Shown here: positions 16,309-24,919 of the stretch, one piece after another
Position numbering within the stretch: position 1 is the stretch's first letter
Layout: every line of letters begins with the position of its first letter
Assembly: GCA_022563255.1 (NCBI GenBank)
Contig: JADFNS010000002.1
Span: 62,001 to 126,000 of the forward strand
Direction: 5' to 3'
Source of the DNA: Pseudomonadota bacterium
Lineage (GTDB): Bacteria; Pseudomonadota; Gammaproteobacteria; Steroidobacterales; Woeseiaceae
Length of the DNA stretch: 64,000 nucleotides
Program-made: the position numbers and the translations under genes
Notes under the pieces: model-generated
The model's input: only the letters and a program-made list of their open reading frames with translations
Database searches by the model: none
Told to the model about the DNA's origin: nothing

Positions 16309-17256
16309 ATGAAGGTCGAAACAGCGTGTCGCAGACTGGTTGCCGAGTTCAGGTCGAGGCCAACACTGAGGTCGGGTTCTCTTATCACCACGGTGTTTGG
16401 TGATGCGATCGCTCCGCGTGGCGGCAATGTCTGGTTGGGCAGCCTGATCGAGGTCATGGCGGATTTCGGCATTGCCGAACGTTTGGTCAGGACATCCGTG
16501 TTTCGCTTGTCACGCGACGGCTGGCTGCAATCGAATCAAGTGGGCCGGCGCTCCTACTACAGCCTGACGGACGATGGCCGCGAACGCTTCGAGCAGGCGA
16601 CCCACCGTATCTATGGGGAACCGGTAGCGGACTGGGACGGGCGCTGGTGTCTGCTGCTGTTGTCGGGGCTGGATACGACGACCAAAGAGCGCGTACGCAA
16701 GGAATGCGGCTGGCTGGGCTTTGGGCCTCTGTCGGCCAATGTGCTGGCGCATCCATCACCGGATCTGAAAGATCTCGATGTCACGATGCAACGTCTGGAC
16801 ATCGTGAACGAGCTCGTGGTGCTCAGTGGCCAGACCGTCAGGAACGAGTCGGGCATGCGGCGTCTGGCCCATCGCTGCTGGAATCTCGCCGCGCTCGACT
16901 CGCTGTACGGGCAGTTCGTGAAGCGCTTCAGACCGGTGATGCAGGCGATTCGCGCCAAGCCGCAAGTATCGGAAAAAACAGCATTTTTAATAAGAACATT
17001 GCTGATTCAGGAATATCGCAAGATCCTGCTGCGCGATCCTTTGCTGCCTCGTGAGTTGTTGCCTGGCGACTGGCACGGCGCCGCAGCGTACCGACTTTGC
17101 CGCAATCTGTACCGGGCGATCTATCGCCCCGCGGATCTCTATCTCACCGACGTCATGGAGACCGCGGACGGTCCGTTGCCGCCACCGTCCGCTGTGTTCA
17201 TGACGCGATTTGGCGGTCTTGAGGCGCCGCAAAGGAGAATGGCCAGTGTCGGATAA
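16309..17256 (+). CDS. paaX: PaaX phenylacetyl-CoA-responsive repressor
   Basis: GntR-like transcription factor that represses phenylacetate genes until phenylacetyl-CoA binds. The predicted 315 aa protein has the PaaX N-terminal winged helix (G-S-L-I-T-T-V-F-G-D...R-G-G-N-V-W-L-G-S-L-I...L-V-R-T-S-V-F-R-L-S-R-D-G-W-L), the central PaaX domain and the C-terminal domain (L-P-R-E-L-L-P-G-D-W-H-G). An upstream in-frame GTG at 16261 exists, but ATG 16309 aligns with the family start. It lies between paaZ (divergent) and paaI (overlapping by 11 bp). Confidence 0.93.
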   Translation: MKVETACRRLVAEFRSRPTLRSGSLITTVFGDAIAPRGGNVWLGSLIEVMADFGIAERLVRTSVFRLSRDGWLQSNQVGRRSYYSLTDDGRERFEQATHRIYGEPVADWDGRWCLLLLSGLDTTTKERVRKECGWLGFGPLSANVLAHPSPDLKDLDVTMQRLDIVNELVVLSGQTVRNESGMRRLAHRCWNLAALDSLYGQFVKRFRPVMQAIRAKPQVSEKTAFLIRTLLIQEYRKILLRDPLLPRELLPGDWHGAAAYRLCRNLYRAIYRPADLYLTDVMETADGPLPPPSAVFMTRFGGLEAPQRRMASVG

Positions 17257-17674
17257 GTTGGCAGTCGCGCGCCGCTGCGCAGATGCAATGTGGGACAAGG
17301 ACCAGGCGTCGCAAGCGCTCGGCATCAAAGTCGAGGTACCCGCGGCGGGCACCGCAGTTGCGAAGATGAAGGTGCGCGCCGACATGCTCAATGGTCTGGA
17401 TGTGTGTCATGGCGGCCTGGTATTCGCACTCGCCGACACCGCGTTCGCATTTGCATGCAACGCCTATGACGAGCAGACGGTCGCGGCCGCCGCGCAGATC
17501 GAGTTCTTGCGGCCGGCAATGCTCGACGACCGGTTGGTCGCGACGGCGGTCGAGGACCATCGGGGACGTAAATACGGCTATTACACGGTGGAGGTGCGTA
17601 ATCAAAGCGATACGCTGGTGGCGCTGTTCCGTGGGCGGGCGGCCGGCACCGGGAAGTCGATGCTTTCCGGATAA
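17246..17674 (+). CDS. paaI: PaaI hydroxyphenylacetyl-CoA thioesterase
   Basis: Hotdog-fold thioesterase (142 aa) that rescues CoA from aberrant ring-hydroxylated phenylacetyl-CoA intermediates. Active-site features are the L-N-G-L-D-V-C-H-G-G-L-V-F-A-L-A-D segment (Asn, Asp and backbone Gly residues) and A-A-A-Q-I-E-F-L-R-P. The start is GTG 17246, with AAAGGAG 8 bases upstream, inside the last codons of paaX; the frame upstream of it is open but lacks this site. The 72-bp gap to paaA is A-rich and could hold a separate promoter. Confidence 0.92.
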   Translation: MSDKLAVARRCADAMWDKDQASQALGIKVEVPAAGTAVAKMKVRADMLNGLDVCHGGLVFALADTAFAFACNAYDEQTVAAAAQIEFLRPAMLDDRLVATAVEDHRGRKYGYYTVEVRNQSDTLVALFRGRAAGTGKSMLSG

Positions 17675-17746
17675 AGCGATACAAAAAAGATTGAAAAAGT
17701 AAAAAAAGAGTGACACATTTAGCTGGATCGGGCAGGAGCATCGACA

Positions 17747-18742
17747 GTGTATACACAGGGTCTGGACCAAAAGGACAAGCACGCAGCGAGCGGACAGGCA
17801 ATTGCCGAATCCGCTGAGCAGCTCGCTGCGTTTCAGGAACGCATCGACGCTGAAGAAAAAATCGAAGCGAAGGACTGGATGCCGGAGGCGTACCGGCGCA
17901 CGCTCATTCGGCAGATTTCGCAGCATGCCCATTCTGAGATCATCGGCATGCAGCCCGAGGGCAACTGGCTCACGCGCGCACCGTCATTGAAACGCAAGGT
18001 GATATTGCTGGCAAAAATTCAGGATGAAGCCGGTCACGGTCTGTATCTGTATGCCGCTGCAGAAACTCTGGGCGTATCGCGCGATCAGATGGTCGGCGAT
18101 CTGCTCAGCGGCAAGGCCAAGTACTCCAGCATTTTCAACTATCCGACCCTGACCTGGGCCGACATTGGCGCCATTGGCTGGCTGGTCGATGGCGCCGCCA
18201 TCATGAATCAGATTCCGCTGTGTCGCTGCTCGTTCGGCCCCTATGCACGGGCCATGGTGCGCGTGTGCAAGGAAGAGAGTTTTCATCAGCGGCAGGGTTT
18301 CGACATCCTGGTGACCTTGTCCCGCGGCAACGATGCGCAGAAGGCGATGATGCAAGACGCGTTCGATCGCTGGTGGTGGCCGTCGCTGATGATGTTCGGT
18401 CCGAGCGACACGGATTCGAAGCACTCGGCGCAATCGATGGCCTGGAAGATCAAGCGCATCAGCAACGATGAATTGCGGCAGAAATTCGTGGATGCGACGG
18501 TGCCGCAAGCGGAGTTCCTTGGCCTGAAAGTACCGGACGAAGATTTACGACTGAACGCGAAAACGGGACATTATGAGTTCGGCGAAATTGACTGGCAGGA
18601 ATTTCTGGATGTCATCGCAGGCAACGGTCCGTGCAACAAGCAGCGTCTGGCGAAACGTCAGAAAGCGCATGCCGACGGCGCCTGGGTGCGGGAAGCGGCC
18701 CAGGCTTACGCAAGTAAACAGGCGGCCCGCGCGGCGGCCTGA
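17747..18742 (+). CDS. paaA: Phenylacetyl-CoA 1,2-epoxidase subunit A (catalytic)
   Basis: Catalytic diiron subunit (331 aa) of the multicomponent monooxygenase that forms ring 1,2-epoxyphenylacetyl-CoA. Carboxylate-bridged diiron motifs are visible as H-A-H-S-E-I-I, D-E-A-G-H ([10 protein letters not shown]) and C-K-E-E-S-F-H-Q-R. Start is GTG 17747 preceded by GGCAGGAG. First of a tight paaABCDE run. Confidence 0.97.
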   Translation: MYTQGLDQKDKHAASGQAIAESAEQLAAFQERIDAEEKIEAKDWMPEAYRRTLIRQISQHAHSEIIGMQPEGNWLTRAPSLKRKVILLAKIQDEAGHGLYLYAAAETLGVSRDQMVGDLLSGKAKYSSIFNYPTLTWADIGAIGWLVDGAAIMNQIPLCRCSFGPYARAMVRVCKEESFHQRQGFDILVTLSRGNDAQKAMMQDAFDRWWWPSLMMFGPSDTDSKHSAQSMAWKIKRISNDELRQKFVDATVPQAEFLGLKVPDEDLRLNAKTGHYEFGEIDWQEFLDVIAGNGPCNKQRLAKRQKAHADGAWVREAAQAYASKQAARAAA

Positions 18743-18754
18743 GGAGGAGACGAA

Positions 18755-19042
18755 ATGTCCAAGCAGGAATGGCCACTCTACGAAGTCTTCATCCGCAGCC
18801 GTGCGGGATTGAGTCACCGGCATGCGGGCAGCGTCCACGCGGCAGACGATCAGATGGCCCTCGACAATGCCCGCGACACGTATACGCGGCGCAGCGAGGG
18901 AATCAGTATCTGGGTAGTGCCGTCCGCGCGCATTGTGGCGTCCGACCCGGCCGAGACAGCGGCATTTTTCGATCCGGCCGAGGATAAAATATACCGGCAC
19001 CCGACGTTTTATGAAGTCCCCGATGGAGTGGACAATCTGTGA
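18755..19042 (+). CDS. paaB: Phenylacetyl-CoA epoxidase subunit B
   Basis: Small (95 aa) structural subunit that bridges PaaAC heterodimers. The opening W-P-L-Y-E-V-F-I-R-S-R-A-G-L-S-H-R-H-A-G-S-V-H-A is diagnostic, as is the A-R-D-T-Y-T-R-R-S-E-G segment. It has a GGAGGAGA ribosome site just upstream and overlaps paaC by 4 bp. Confidence 0.97.
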   Translation: MSKQEWPLYEVFIRSRAGLSHRHAGSVHAADDQMALDNARDTYTRRSEGISIWVVPSARIVASDPAETAAFFDPAEDKIYRHPTFYEVPDGVDNL

Positions 19043-19797
19043 ACGCGGAGCAGGCGCTCATTGCCTACGTGCTAAGGCTCGCTGACAACGCGTTGATTCT
19101 CGGGCAACGCATGATCGAGGTCGTTGCGGCGGGACCGGAACTTGAGGAAGAGCTTGCGAACGCTAATTTCGCGCTCGACTTCATTGGCCAGGCGCGCATG
19201 CTGTACACCTGTGCCGGCGAGCTCGAAGGTCAAGGCCGCAGCGAGGATGACTTCGCGTTTATGCGCGATGAACGTGAATTCCAGAATCTGTTGTTGCTGG
19301 AACAGCCGAACGGTCATTTCGGCGATGCGCTGGTGCGTCAGTTCCTGTTTGAGTCGTTTTACGTGCATTTGCTCGACGGGCTGACTCGCTGTTCTGCGCC
19401 GGGTCTCGCAGAGATCGCGGCGCGCGCGATCAAGGAAGTGAAGTACCACTTGCGGCACCACTCGCAGTGGCTGATTCGTCTCGGGGATGGCACCGAACTC
19501 AGTCACGCGCGTGTGCAAGCGTCGCTGGACGATGCCTGGCAATACACCGGCGAAATGTTTGTTGCCGACGCCGTCGATACCGTTGTTCATGAGTCCTTCG
19601 CGGGCCCCGACCTGGAGGCTGTTGCCGTGCTCTGGCGTCGTGACGTCGCCGCGGTTGTGGAGCAAGCGACGCTGGCGTTGCCGGGCGATCAGGCGATGGC
19701 CAGCGGCGGCAAGGACGGCCGGCACAGCGAGCACTTCGGTTTCCTGCTGGCAGAAATGCAAACGATGCAACGCTCATTCCCGGGTGCCACTTGGTAG
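19039..19797 (+). CDS. paaC: Phenylacetyl-CoA epoxidase subunit C
   Basis: Structural, catalytically inactive diiron-like subunit (252 aa) that pairs with PaaA. Helical ferritin-like protein with A-L-D-F-I-G-Q-A-R-M-L-Y and I-K-E-V-K-Y-H-L-R-H-H-S-Q-W, typical of PaaC. GTG start at 19039 overlaps the paaB stop (GTGA). Confidence 0.96.
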   Translation: MNAEQALIAYVLRLADNALILGQRMIEVVAAGPELEEELANANFALDFIGQARMLYTCAGELEGQGRSEDDFAFMRDEREFQNLLLLEQPNGHFGDALVRQFLFESFYVHLLDGLTRCSAPGLAEIAARAIKEVKYHLRHHSQWLIRLGDGTELSHARVQASLDDAWQYTGEMFVADAVDTVVHESFAGPDLEAVAVLWRRDVAAVVEQATLALPGDQAMASGGKDGRHSEHFGFLLAEMQTMQRSFPGATW

Positions 19798-20249
19798 CGA
19801 CCTCAGTCAGCGTTGAGCAGGTGTATGAGTGGCTGGCCGACGTGCCCGACCCGGAAATTCCGGTCCTGAGCATTCTGGATCTGGGCATCGTGCGCGACGT
19901 TACCGTAGCCAACTCGGTGACAGTCACCTTGACTCCAACCTATTCGGGTTGCCCCGCAACCGAGGCCATCGAGGCGAGCGTGGTGACCGCGCTTGAGAAG
20001 CAGGGTGTCGAGGTCGCCATCAAACGGGTGCTGTCGCCGCCCTGGACCAGTGACTGGATCAGCGACGCGGGTCGCAGGAAATTGCTGCAATACGGTATTG
20101 CGCCACCGCAAGAAAGCGGCAGCATCGCCTGCCCGCAATGTGGGTCGCCGCAGACTGAAAGAATCAGCGAGTTCGGTTCAACGGCCTGCAAGGCCTCGTG
20201 GCGTTGTTGCGATTGCCTTGAGCCATTCGAATATTTCAAGTGCCTATGA
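19791..20249 (+). CDS. paaD: PaaD, MIP18-type Fe-S assembly factor of the epoxidase
   Basis: A 152 aa protein with a DUF59/MIP18 domain (D-V-P-D-P-E-I-P-V-L-S-I-L-D-L-G-I-V-R-D-V) and a C-terminal Cys-rich zinc ribbon (C-P-Q-C-G-S near residue 119, then C-C-D-C). PaaD is needed for epoxidase activity, probably in maturing the Fe-S cluster of PaaE. The likely start is TTG 19791 inside the end of paaC, since no ATG or GTG occurs in frame before the conserved D-P-E-I-P. Confidence 0.94.
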   Translation: MVATSVSVEQVYEWLADVPDPEIPVLSILDLGIVRDVTVANSVTVTLTPTYSGCPATEAIEASVVTALEKQGVEVAIKRVLSPPWTSDWISDAGRRKLLQYGIAPPQESGSIACPQCGSPQTERISEFGSTACKASWRCCDCLEPFEYFKCL

Positions 20250-21316
20250 AGAAATTTCACGCCCTGACGGTCTGTGCAAAGAAACGCGAAACCAGTGATT
20301 CGGTGCGCATTGCCCTGCATGTGCCGGATGAGTTGCAGGCGGAATTTGCGTTCAAGGCCGGGCAGCATTTGCCAGTACAGATAGAGCTTGGTGGCAAGAA
20401 ATTGCGGCGCACGTACAGCATCTGTTCGCCCCAGGGCGAGTGGCCGCTGGAAATTGCTGTGCGCATTCAGCCGGGCGGCCAGTTTTCAGAGTTCACGGCC
20501 GACGGGCTCAGTGTTGGCGATCAGCTGGCGGTTATGCCGCCGAACGGGCAATTCCATGTTGAGCTGAATGCGACGCGGCAAAGATTTTATCTTGGCTGCG
20601 CCGCCGGCAGTGGCATTACGCCGATCCTTTCGATCATGGCGTCTGTATTGAATGCCGAGCCGCTGAGCCGATTCGCATTGTTCTACGGTAATCGCCAGCA
20701 GGGCACGACGATGTTTATCGACGATCTCTTTGCTTTGAAGAACCGGTTTCCCGAGCGACTGCAGTTGCATTTTCTTTTCAGTCAGGAGGAGCAGGAGTTC
20801 GACATTGCGAGTGGTCGCCTGGATGCAGCCAAGCTTCGTCAGTTGTTCGGATGTTTTTTTGCCGGAGCAAAGCCTGCGGAAGCATTCGTATGCGGCCCGG
20901 ACACGATGATCACGTCGGTTACTGACACGCTCATTGACTTGGGACTGGCAGCGGACTTGGTGCACGCAGAGCGATTCGGTGCGCGTAGAAAATCAGGAGT
21001 GGCGCCGGTTGCAATCGATGCGGATACCTCGGCTTTCACCAAAGTGACCGTTGTCATGGACGGCCACAAAAAATCGTTTCGCATGCCGCGGACTGGCGCC
21101 AATATCGTTGATGCGGCGGCGGCGCAGGGAATCGAGCTGCCTTATTCGTGCAAGGGTGGCGTGTGCGCAACTTGCCGGACCCATGTTCGCAAAGGCGAAG
21201 TCAAAATGGCTACCCACTATGGTCTGGAGCCATGGGAGATCGAGAAGGGCTTCGTGCTTGCTTGCCAAAGTACGCCGGTCAGCGACGAGCTGCTGCTCGA
21301 CTACGATAAGACTTGA
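20246..21316 (+). CDS. paaE: Phenylacetyl-CoA epoxidase reductase subunit
   Basis: Electron-transfer subunit (356 aa) passing electrons from NADPH through FAD and a 2Fe-2S cluster to PaaA. N-terminal FNR-type FAD domain (R-R-T-Y-S-I-C-S), NAD(P) domain (G-C-A-A-G-S-G-I-T-P-I, then C-G-P-D-T-M-I), and C-terminal plant-type ferredoxin domain C-K-G-G-V-C-A-T-C...C. ATG 20246 overlaps the paaD stop as ATGA; the GTG 6 bp upstream is less likely. No paaF, G, H, J or K follows; fabA comes next. Confidence 0.96.
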   Translation: MKKFHALTVCAKKRETSDSVRIALHVPDELQAEFAFKAGQHLPVQIELGGKKLRRTYSICSPQGEWPLEIAVRIQPGGQFSEFTADGLSVGDQLAVMPPNGQFHVELNATRQRFYLGCAAGSGITPILSIMASVLNAEPLSRFALFYGNRQQGTTMFIDDLFALKNRFPERLQLHFLFSQEEQEFDIASGRLDAAKLRQLFGCFFAGAKPAEAFVCGPDTMITSVTDTLIDLGLAADLVHAERFGARRKSGVAPVAIDADTSAFTKVTVVMDGHKKSFRMPRTGANIVDAAAAQGIELPYSCKGGVCATCRTHVRKGEVKMATHYGLEPWEIEKGFVLACQSTPVSDELLLDYDKT

Positions 21317-21425
21317 GTGTCCGAATGGCGCAATTTAGATACTCCACGTATATCGATCAGCGTAAAATCAGCGTTCGCGCTCTGTCTGGCTAGGCCGGGT
21401 CCCAACAAATTATGCCGGAGTGCAT

Positions 21426-21977
21426 ATGACCCAATCCAAAACCTCTGCAACCCCGGATTTGCCGGAACGCAAGAGTTCCTACGATTTCGAAGACATACTG
21501 CGTTGCGGGCATGGCGAAATATTTGGCAAGAGCAACGGTGCGTTGCCGAAACCGCCGATGCTCATGACCGACCGTGTGACGTTGATTACCGACGATACGG
21601 GCAAGTACGGCAAAGGGGAAATCAAGGCGGAATTCGATATCAGGCCCGATCTCTGGTTTTTTGAATGCCATTTCGAGGGCGACCCGGTAATGCCCGGTTG
21701 CCTCGGCCTCGATGCGCTTTGGCAGTTGGTCGGTTTTCACCTGGTCTGGGGCGGACATCAGGGCCGCGGTCGTGCACTGGGCGTCGGTAAGGTCCGGTTT
21801 TTCGGTCAAATTTTGCCGACCTCGAAAGTCGTAAGCTTTCAACTGGATATCAAGCGCATTATTACGCGCAGATTGATACTGGCCATCGCCGACGGATCCG
21901 TGTCTGTCGACGGTCGCGAAATCTACACAGCCGAGGATCTGCGTGTTGGGCTGTTTACCTCAACTGACAATTTTTAG
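21426..21977 (+). CDS. fabA: 3-Hydroxydecanoyl-ACP dehydratase/isomerase
   Basis: Introduces the double bond for unsaturated fatty acids by dehydrating 3-hydroxydecanoyl-ACP and isomerising trans-2 to cis-3. The hotdog-fold protein of 183 aa has the catalytic His in [11 protein letters not shown] and Asp in G-L-D-A-L-W-Q. Start ATG 21426 with GGAG 6 bases upstream. A 109-bp spacer separates it from paaE, and fabB follows 9 bp later, the standard fabAB operon. Confidence 0.96.
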   Translation: MTQSKTSATPDLPERKSSYDFEDILRCGHGEIFGKSNGALPKPPMLMTDRVTLITDDTGKYGKGEIKAEFDIRPDLWFFECHFEGDPVMPGCLGLDALWQLVGFHLVWGGHQGRGRALGVGKVRFFGQILPTSKVVSFQLDIKRIITRRLILAIADGSVSVDGREIYTAEDLRVGLFTSTDNF

Positions 21978-21986
21978 GGTCGACTC

Positions 21987-23198
21987 ATGCGACGTGTTGT
22001 AATTACTGGTCTTGGTGCGGTTTCCTGCCTGGGAAATTCGCAGGATGAAATCACTGAATCCCTGAAGCTTGGACGTTCGGGCATCGTTGCCAACGAGAGC
22101 TTCAAGGAAATGGGTTTGCGCAGCCAGATTTCCGGCAGCGTGGATATCGATCTTGCCGAACACATTGATCGCAAAGTGCTCCGATTCATGGGCGATTCGG
22201 CCGCCTACGCTTACATTGCGATGCAGCAGGCGATAGACGACGCCGGCCTTGAGGAAAGCGACGTATCAAATGTACGGACCGGAGTCATTGCTTCATCCGG
22301 TGGTGCGTCGAGCGCGAATATCGTAAAGAGCGCCGATATTCTGCGTGACCGCGGCGTCCGCAGGATTGGACCCTACATGGTGCCACGCACGATGGGCAGC
22401 TCGGTATCGGCTTGTCTCGCCACGCCATACAAAATCAAGGGCATTAACTATTCGCTGACATCCGCCTGCGCGACCAGCGCGCATTGCATAGGGTCGGCGG
22501 CAGAGCAGATCCAACTCGATAAACAGGACATCGTATTTGCTGGCGGAGGCGAGGAAAATCATTGGTCTCTGGCCTGCCTGTTCGACGCAATGGGCGCGCT
22601 GTCGTCCAAGTACAACGACGACCCGGCAACGGCCTCGCGGCCATACGACGTTACTCGCGACGGTTTCGTCATAGGCTCCGGTTCCGGCATGCTGGTCGTC
22701 GAAGAGCTCGAGCACGCGAAGGCCCGTGGCGCGAAAATTTACGCGGAACTTGTCGGTTATGGCGCCAATTCGGACGGGCACGATATGGTCGCGCCGTCCG
22801 GAGAAGGTGCGATTCGCTGCATGGAACTCGCGCGCGCAACTGTTGAAGGGCCTATCGACTACATCAACACGCACGGTACGAGTACGCCCGTGGGTGATGT
22901 CAAAGAGGTCGAAGCGATGAAAAAGATGTTCGGTGATGAAATGCCGCGATTCGGATCGTCCAAGTCCATGTGTGGCCATTCGCTCGGTGCGACCGGCGTT
23001 CAGGAAGCGATTCACTGCTTGTTGATGTTGCAGCACGACTTCATTGCGCCGTCCATCAACGTGGTCAATCCGGACCCCGTTGTGGATGGCATGCCACTGG
23101 TCACCGAGATGATCGAAAACGCGGGCATAAAGACAGTGATGAGCAACAGCTTCGGTTTCGGCGGTACCAACGGTACGTTGGTATTCCAGAAACGCTGA
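21987..23198 (+). CDS. fabB: 3-Oxoacyl-ACP synthase I
   Basis: Condensing enzyme (403 aa) that elongates cis-3-decenoyl-ACP. Catalytic triad Cys-His-His: [21 protein letters not shown] and [13 protein letters not shown]-terminal [12 protein letters not shown]. Pairing with fabA identifies it as FabB rather than FabF. Confidence 0.96.
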   Translation: MRRVVITGLGAVSCLGNSQDEITESLKLGRSGIVANESFKEMGLRSQISGSVDIDLAEHIDRKVLRFMGDSAAYAYIAMQQAIDDAGLEESDVSNVRTGVIASSGGASSANIVKSADILRDRGVRRIGPYMVPRTMGSSVSACLATPYKIKGINYSLTSACATSAHCIGSAAEQIQLDKQDIVFAGGGEENHWSLACLFDAMGALSSKYNDDPATASRPYDVTRDGFVIGSGSGMLVVEELEHAKARGAKIYAELVGYGANSDGHDMVAPSGEGAIRCMELARATVEGPIDYINTHGTSTPVGDVKEVEAMKKMFGDEMPRFGSSKSMCGHSLGATGVQEAIHCLLMLQHDFIAPSINVVNPDPVVDGMPLVTEMIENAGIKTVMSNSFGFGGTNGTLVFQKR

Positions 23199-23237
23199 TC
23201 TTTCAGAATCCTCGGTAGTCGGCCATAATCTGCCGCT

Positions 23238-24092
23238 ATGACTATTGAAACGCTCAGCGAGACTCGTTGTTTCGGCGGTAAGATCGGATTTTACCGGCAT
23301 TCGTCAGCGACGAATAATTGCGACATGCAATTTTCGGTGTTCGTGCCGCCGCAGGCAGCGCATGGCAAGGTTCCGGTGCTGACGTTTCTCTCGGGGCTCA
23401 CCTGCAGCGAAGAAAATTTCATGGTCAAGAGCGGTGCGCAGCGCGTTGCCGCAGAACTGGGACTCATGCTCGTGTCGCCGGACACCAGTCCGCGGGGTGC
23501 TGACGTTCCCGACGATCCCGATGCAGATTACGATTTTGGGCTCGGTGCGGGTTTCTACTTGAACGCCACGCAAGCGCCCTGGTCGCAGCATTATCAAATG
23601 TACGACTACGTCACCCAGGAATTGCGGCAGATCGTTTTCGAGAAATTTCCAGGCGACCCGAACCGGCACGGGCTGACCGGCCATTCAATGGGTGGGCACG
23701 GCGCGCTCACGATCGGTCTGCGAAATCCCGATATTTACAAATCCTTATCAGCGTTTGCGCCGATCTGCACGACACTGAACAGTCCCTGGGGGAAAAAAGC
23801 GCTCGGCCATTATCTCGGCGACGACACGTCCGATTGGAGCGATTACGATGCGTGCGAGGTAGCGAGATCGGTTGCCGATCCTGGCGCGTTTCGCAAGATT
23901 CTCGTTGATCAGGGTACCGCCGATCCCTATCTTGCCGAGCAGCTGCGGCCGGGGTTGCTGCAGGCGGCTTGTGAGCACAGTGGCTTGCCATTGCAGTTGC
24001 GCTTCCACGAAGGCTACGACCATGGCTACTACTTCATAGCGACGTTCATTGAAGAACATCTGCATTTTCACTTAGACCAGCTTAGTCGCTGA
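23238..24092 (+). CDS. fghA: S-formylglutathione hydrolase
   Basis: Esterase D-type serine hydrolase (284 aa) that splits S-formylglutathione to formate and glutathione in formaldehyde detoxification. Nucleophile motif L-T-G-H-S-M-G-G-H-G-A, early F-L-S-G-L-T-C-S-E-E-N-F and V-S-P-D-T-S-P-R-G loops, catalytic His near the end in H-E-G-Y-D-H-G-Y-Y-F. The usual partner, the glutathione-dependent formaldehyde dehydrogenase adhC, is not in the window. Confidence 0.94.
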   Translation: MTIETLSETRCFGGKIGFYRHSSATNNCDMQFSVFVPPQAAHGKVPVLTFLSGLTCSEENFMVKSGAQRVAAELGLMLVSPDTSPRGADVPDDPDADYDFGLGAGFYLNATQAPWSQHYQMYDYVTQELRQIVFEKFPGDPNRHGLTGHSMGGHGALTIGLRNPDIYKSLSAFAPICTTLNSPWGKKALGHYLGDDTSDWSDYDACEVARSVADPGAFRKILVDQGTADPYLAEQLRPGLLQAACEHSGLPLQLRFHEGYDHGYYFIATFIEEHLHFHLDQLSR

Positions 24093-24106
24093 TCGCGCAT
24101 CTGACG

Positions 24107-24919
24107 ATGGATCAATGGTTCATACTTGGCGCTGCGATGTTGGCGACCGGGTGCGTCGCCGGCGTCATGGCCGGGTTATTTGGAATCGGCGGCGGTATAG
24201 TCATTGTTCCCGTACTCGAATTTGCGCTCGGAAACCTGGGCGTTGATCCTGCTATTCGCATGCACGTTGCCGTTGCGACGTCGCTGGCGATTATCATTCC
24301 AACGTCGCTGTCGTCCGCCCGTGCGCATCACCAGCGACAGGCTGTCGATATGGCGATCGTCAAACGCTGGGCGCCGTTCATCCTGGGCGGCGCGTTGGCG
24401 GGCGCATGGATTGCATCGCAGGTACACAGCCGCGTGCTGGCAATGGTGTTCGCAACGTTCGCGCTTTTGGTCGCGCTGAAAATGATGCTGCTGACGAAAA
24501 GTCGCAACGTGACGGACGACATGCCGCGCGGACCCCTGGTCGCCGTCATTCCAACGACGATAGGATGTCTGTCGAGCATGATGGGAATTGGCGGCGGCAC
24601 TTTTTCGGTGATGACGCTGACATTATTCAATCAGCCGATTCACCGTGCGGTTGGAACGGCCGCGCTTTTCGGTTTGTTTATCAGTCTGCCCGGGACCATT
24701 GGCTTCGTGGTTGCCGGCTGGAACGACGTACGCCTGCCTCCCGGCAGTCTTGGTTACGTCAGTTTGTCCGGATTCGCACTAATCGCGCCGGCGACAGTGA
24801 TGACCGCTCCCGTGGGCGCCAGGATCGCGCATTCATTTTCCGAGAAGAAATTGGGCGTATTGTTTGGCATATTCTTGCTGCTTGCCGCCACCCGGATGTT
24901 CTACAAGGCTCTCGTATGA
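24107..24919 (+). CDS. TauE/SafE family permease
   Basis: A 270 aa polytopic inner-membrane protein with about eight hydrophobic segments and the family's paired G-I-G-G-G motifs (G-L-F-G-I-G-G-G-I-V-I-V-P near residue 23 and M-M-G-I-G-G-G-T-F-S near residue 163). Family members export sulfite, sulfoacetate or similar anions. The substrate here is unknown. It lies 14 bp after fghA and its stop overlaps the start of the B3 metallo-beta-lactamase gene, so the three may be co-transcribed. Confidence 0.85.
   Translation: MDQWFILGAAMLATGCVAGVMAGLFGIGGGIVIVPVLEFALGNLGVDPAIRMHVAVATSLAIIIPTSLSSARAHHQRQAVDMAIVKRWAPFILGGALAGAWIASQVHSRVLAMVFATFALLVALKMMLLTKSRNVTDDMPRGPLVAVIPTTIGCLSSMMGIGGGTFSVMTLTLFNQPIHRAVGTAALFGLFISLPGTIGFVVAGWNDVRLPPGSLGYVSLSGFALIAPATVMTAPVGARIAHSFSEKKLGVLFGIFLLLAATRMFYKALV

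Noticed and set aside
16234-17746. Specific PaaX operators
   Set aside because: GATACA-containing AT-rich stretches near 16265 and 17680 look alike, but the similarity is too short to support a site.
22293-23300. 335-codon frame opposite fabB
   Set aside because: Shadow of fabB; composition is that of reversed coding DNA.
24406-24915. Long N-terminal extension of the B3 lactamase frame inside the permease gene
   Set aside because: It overlaps the TauE/SafE gene in another frame; the lipoprotein start at 24916 is clear.
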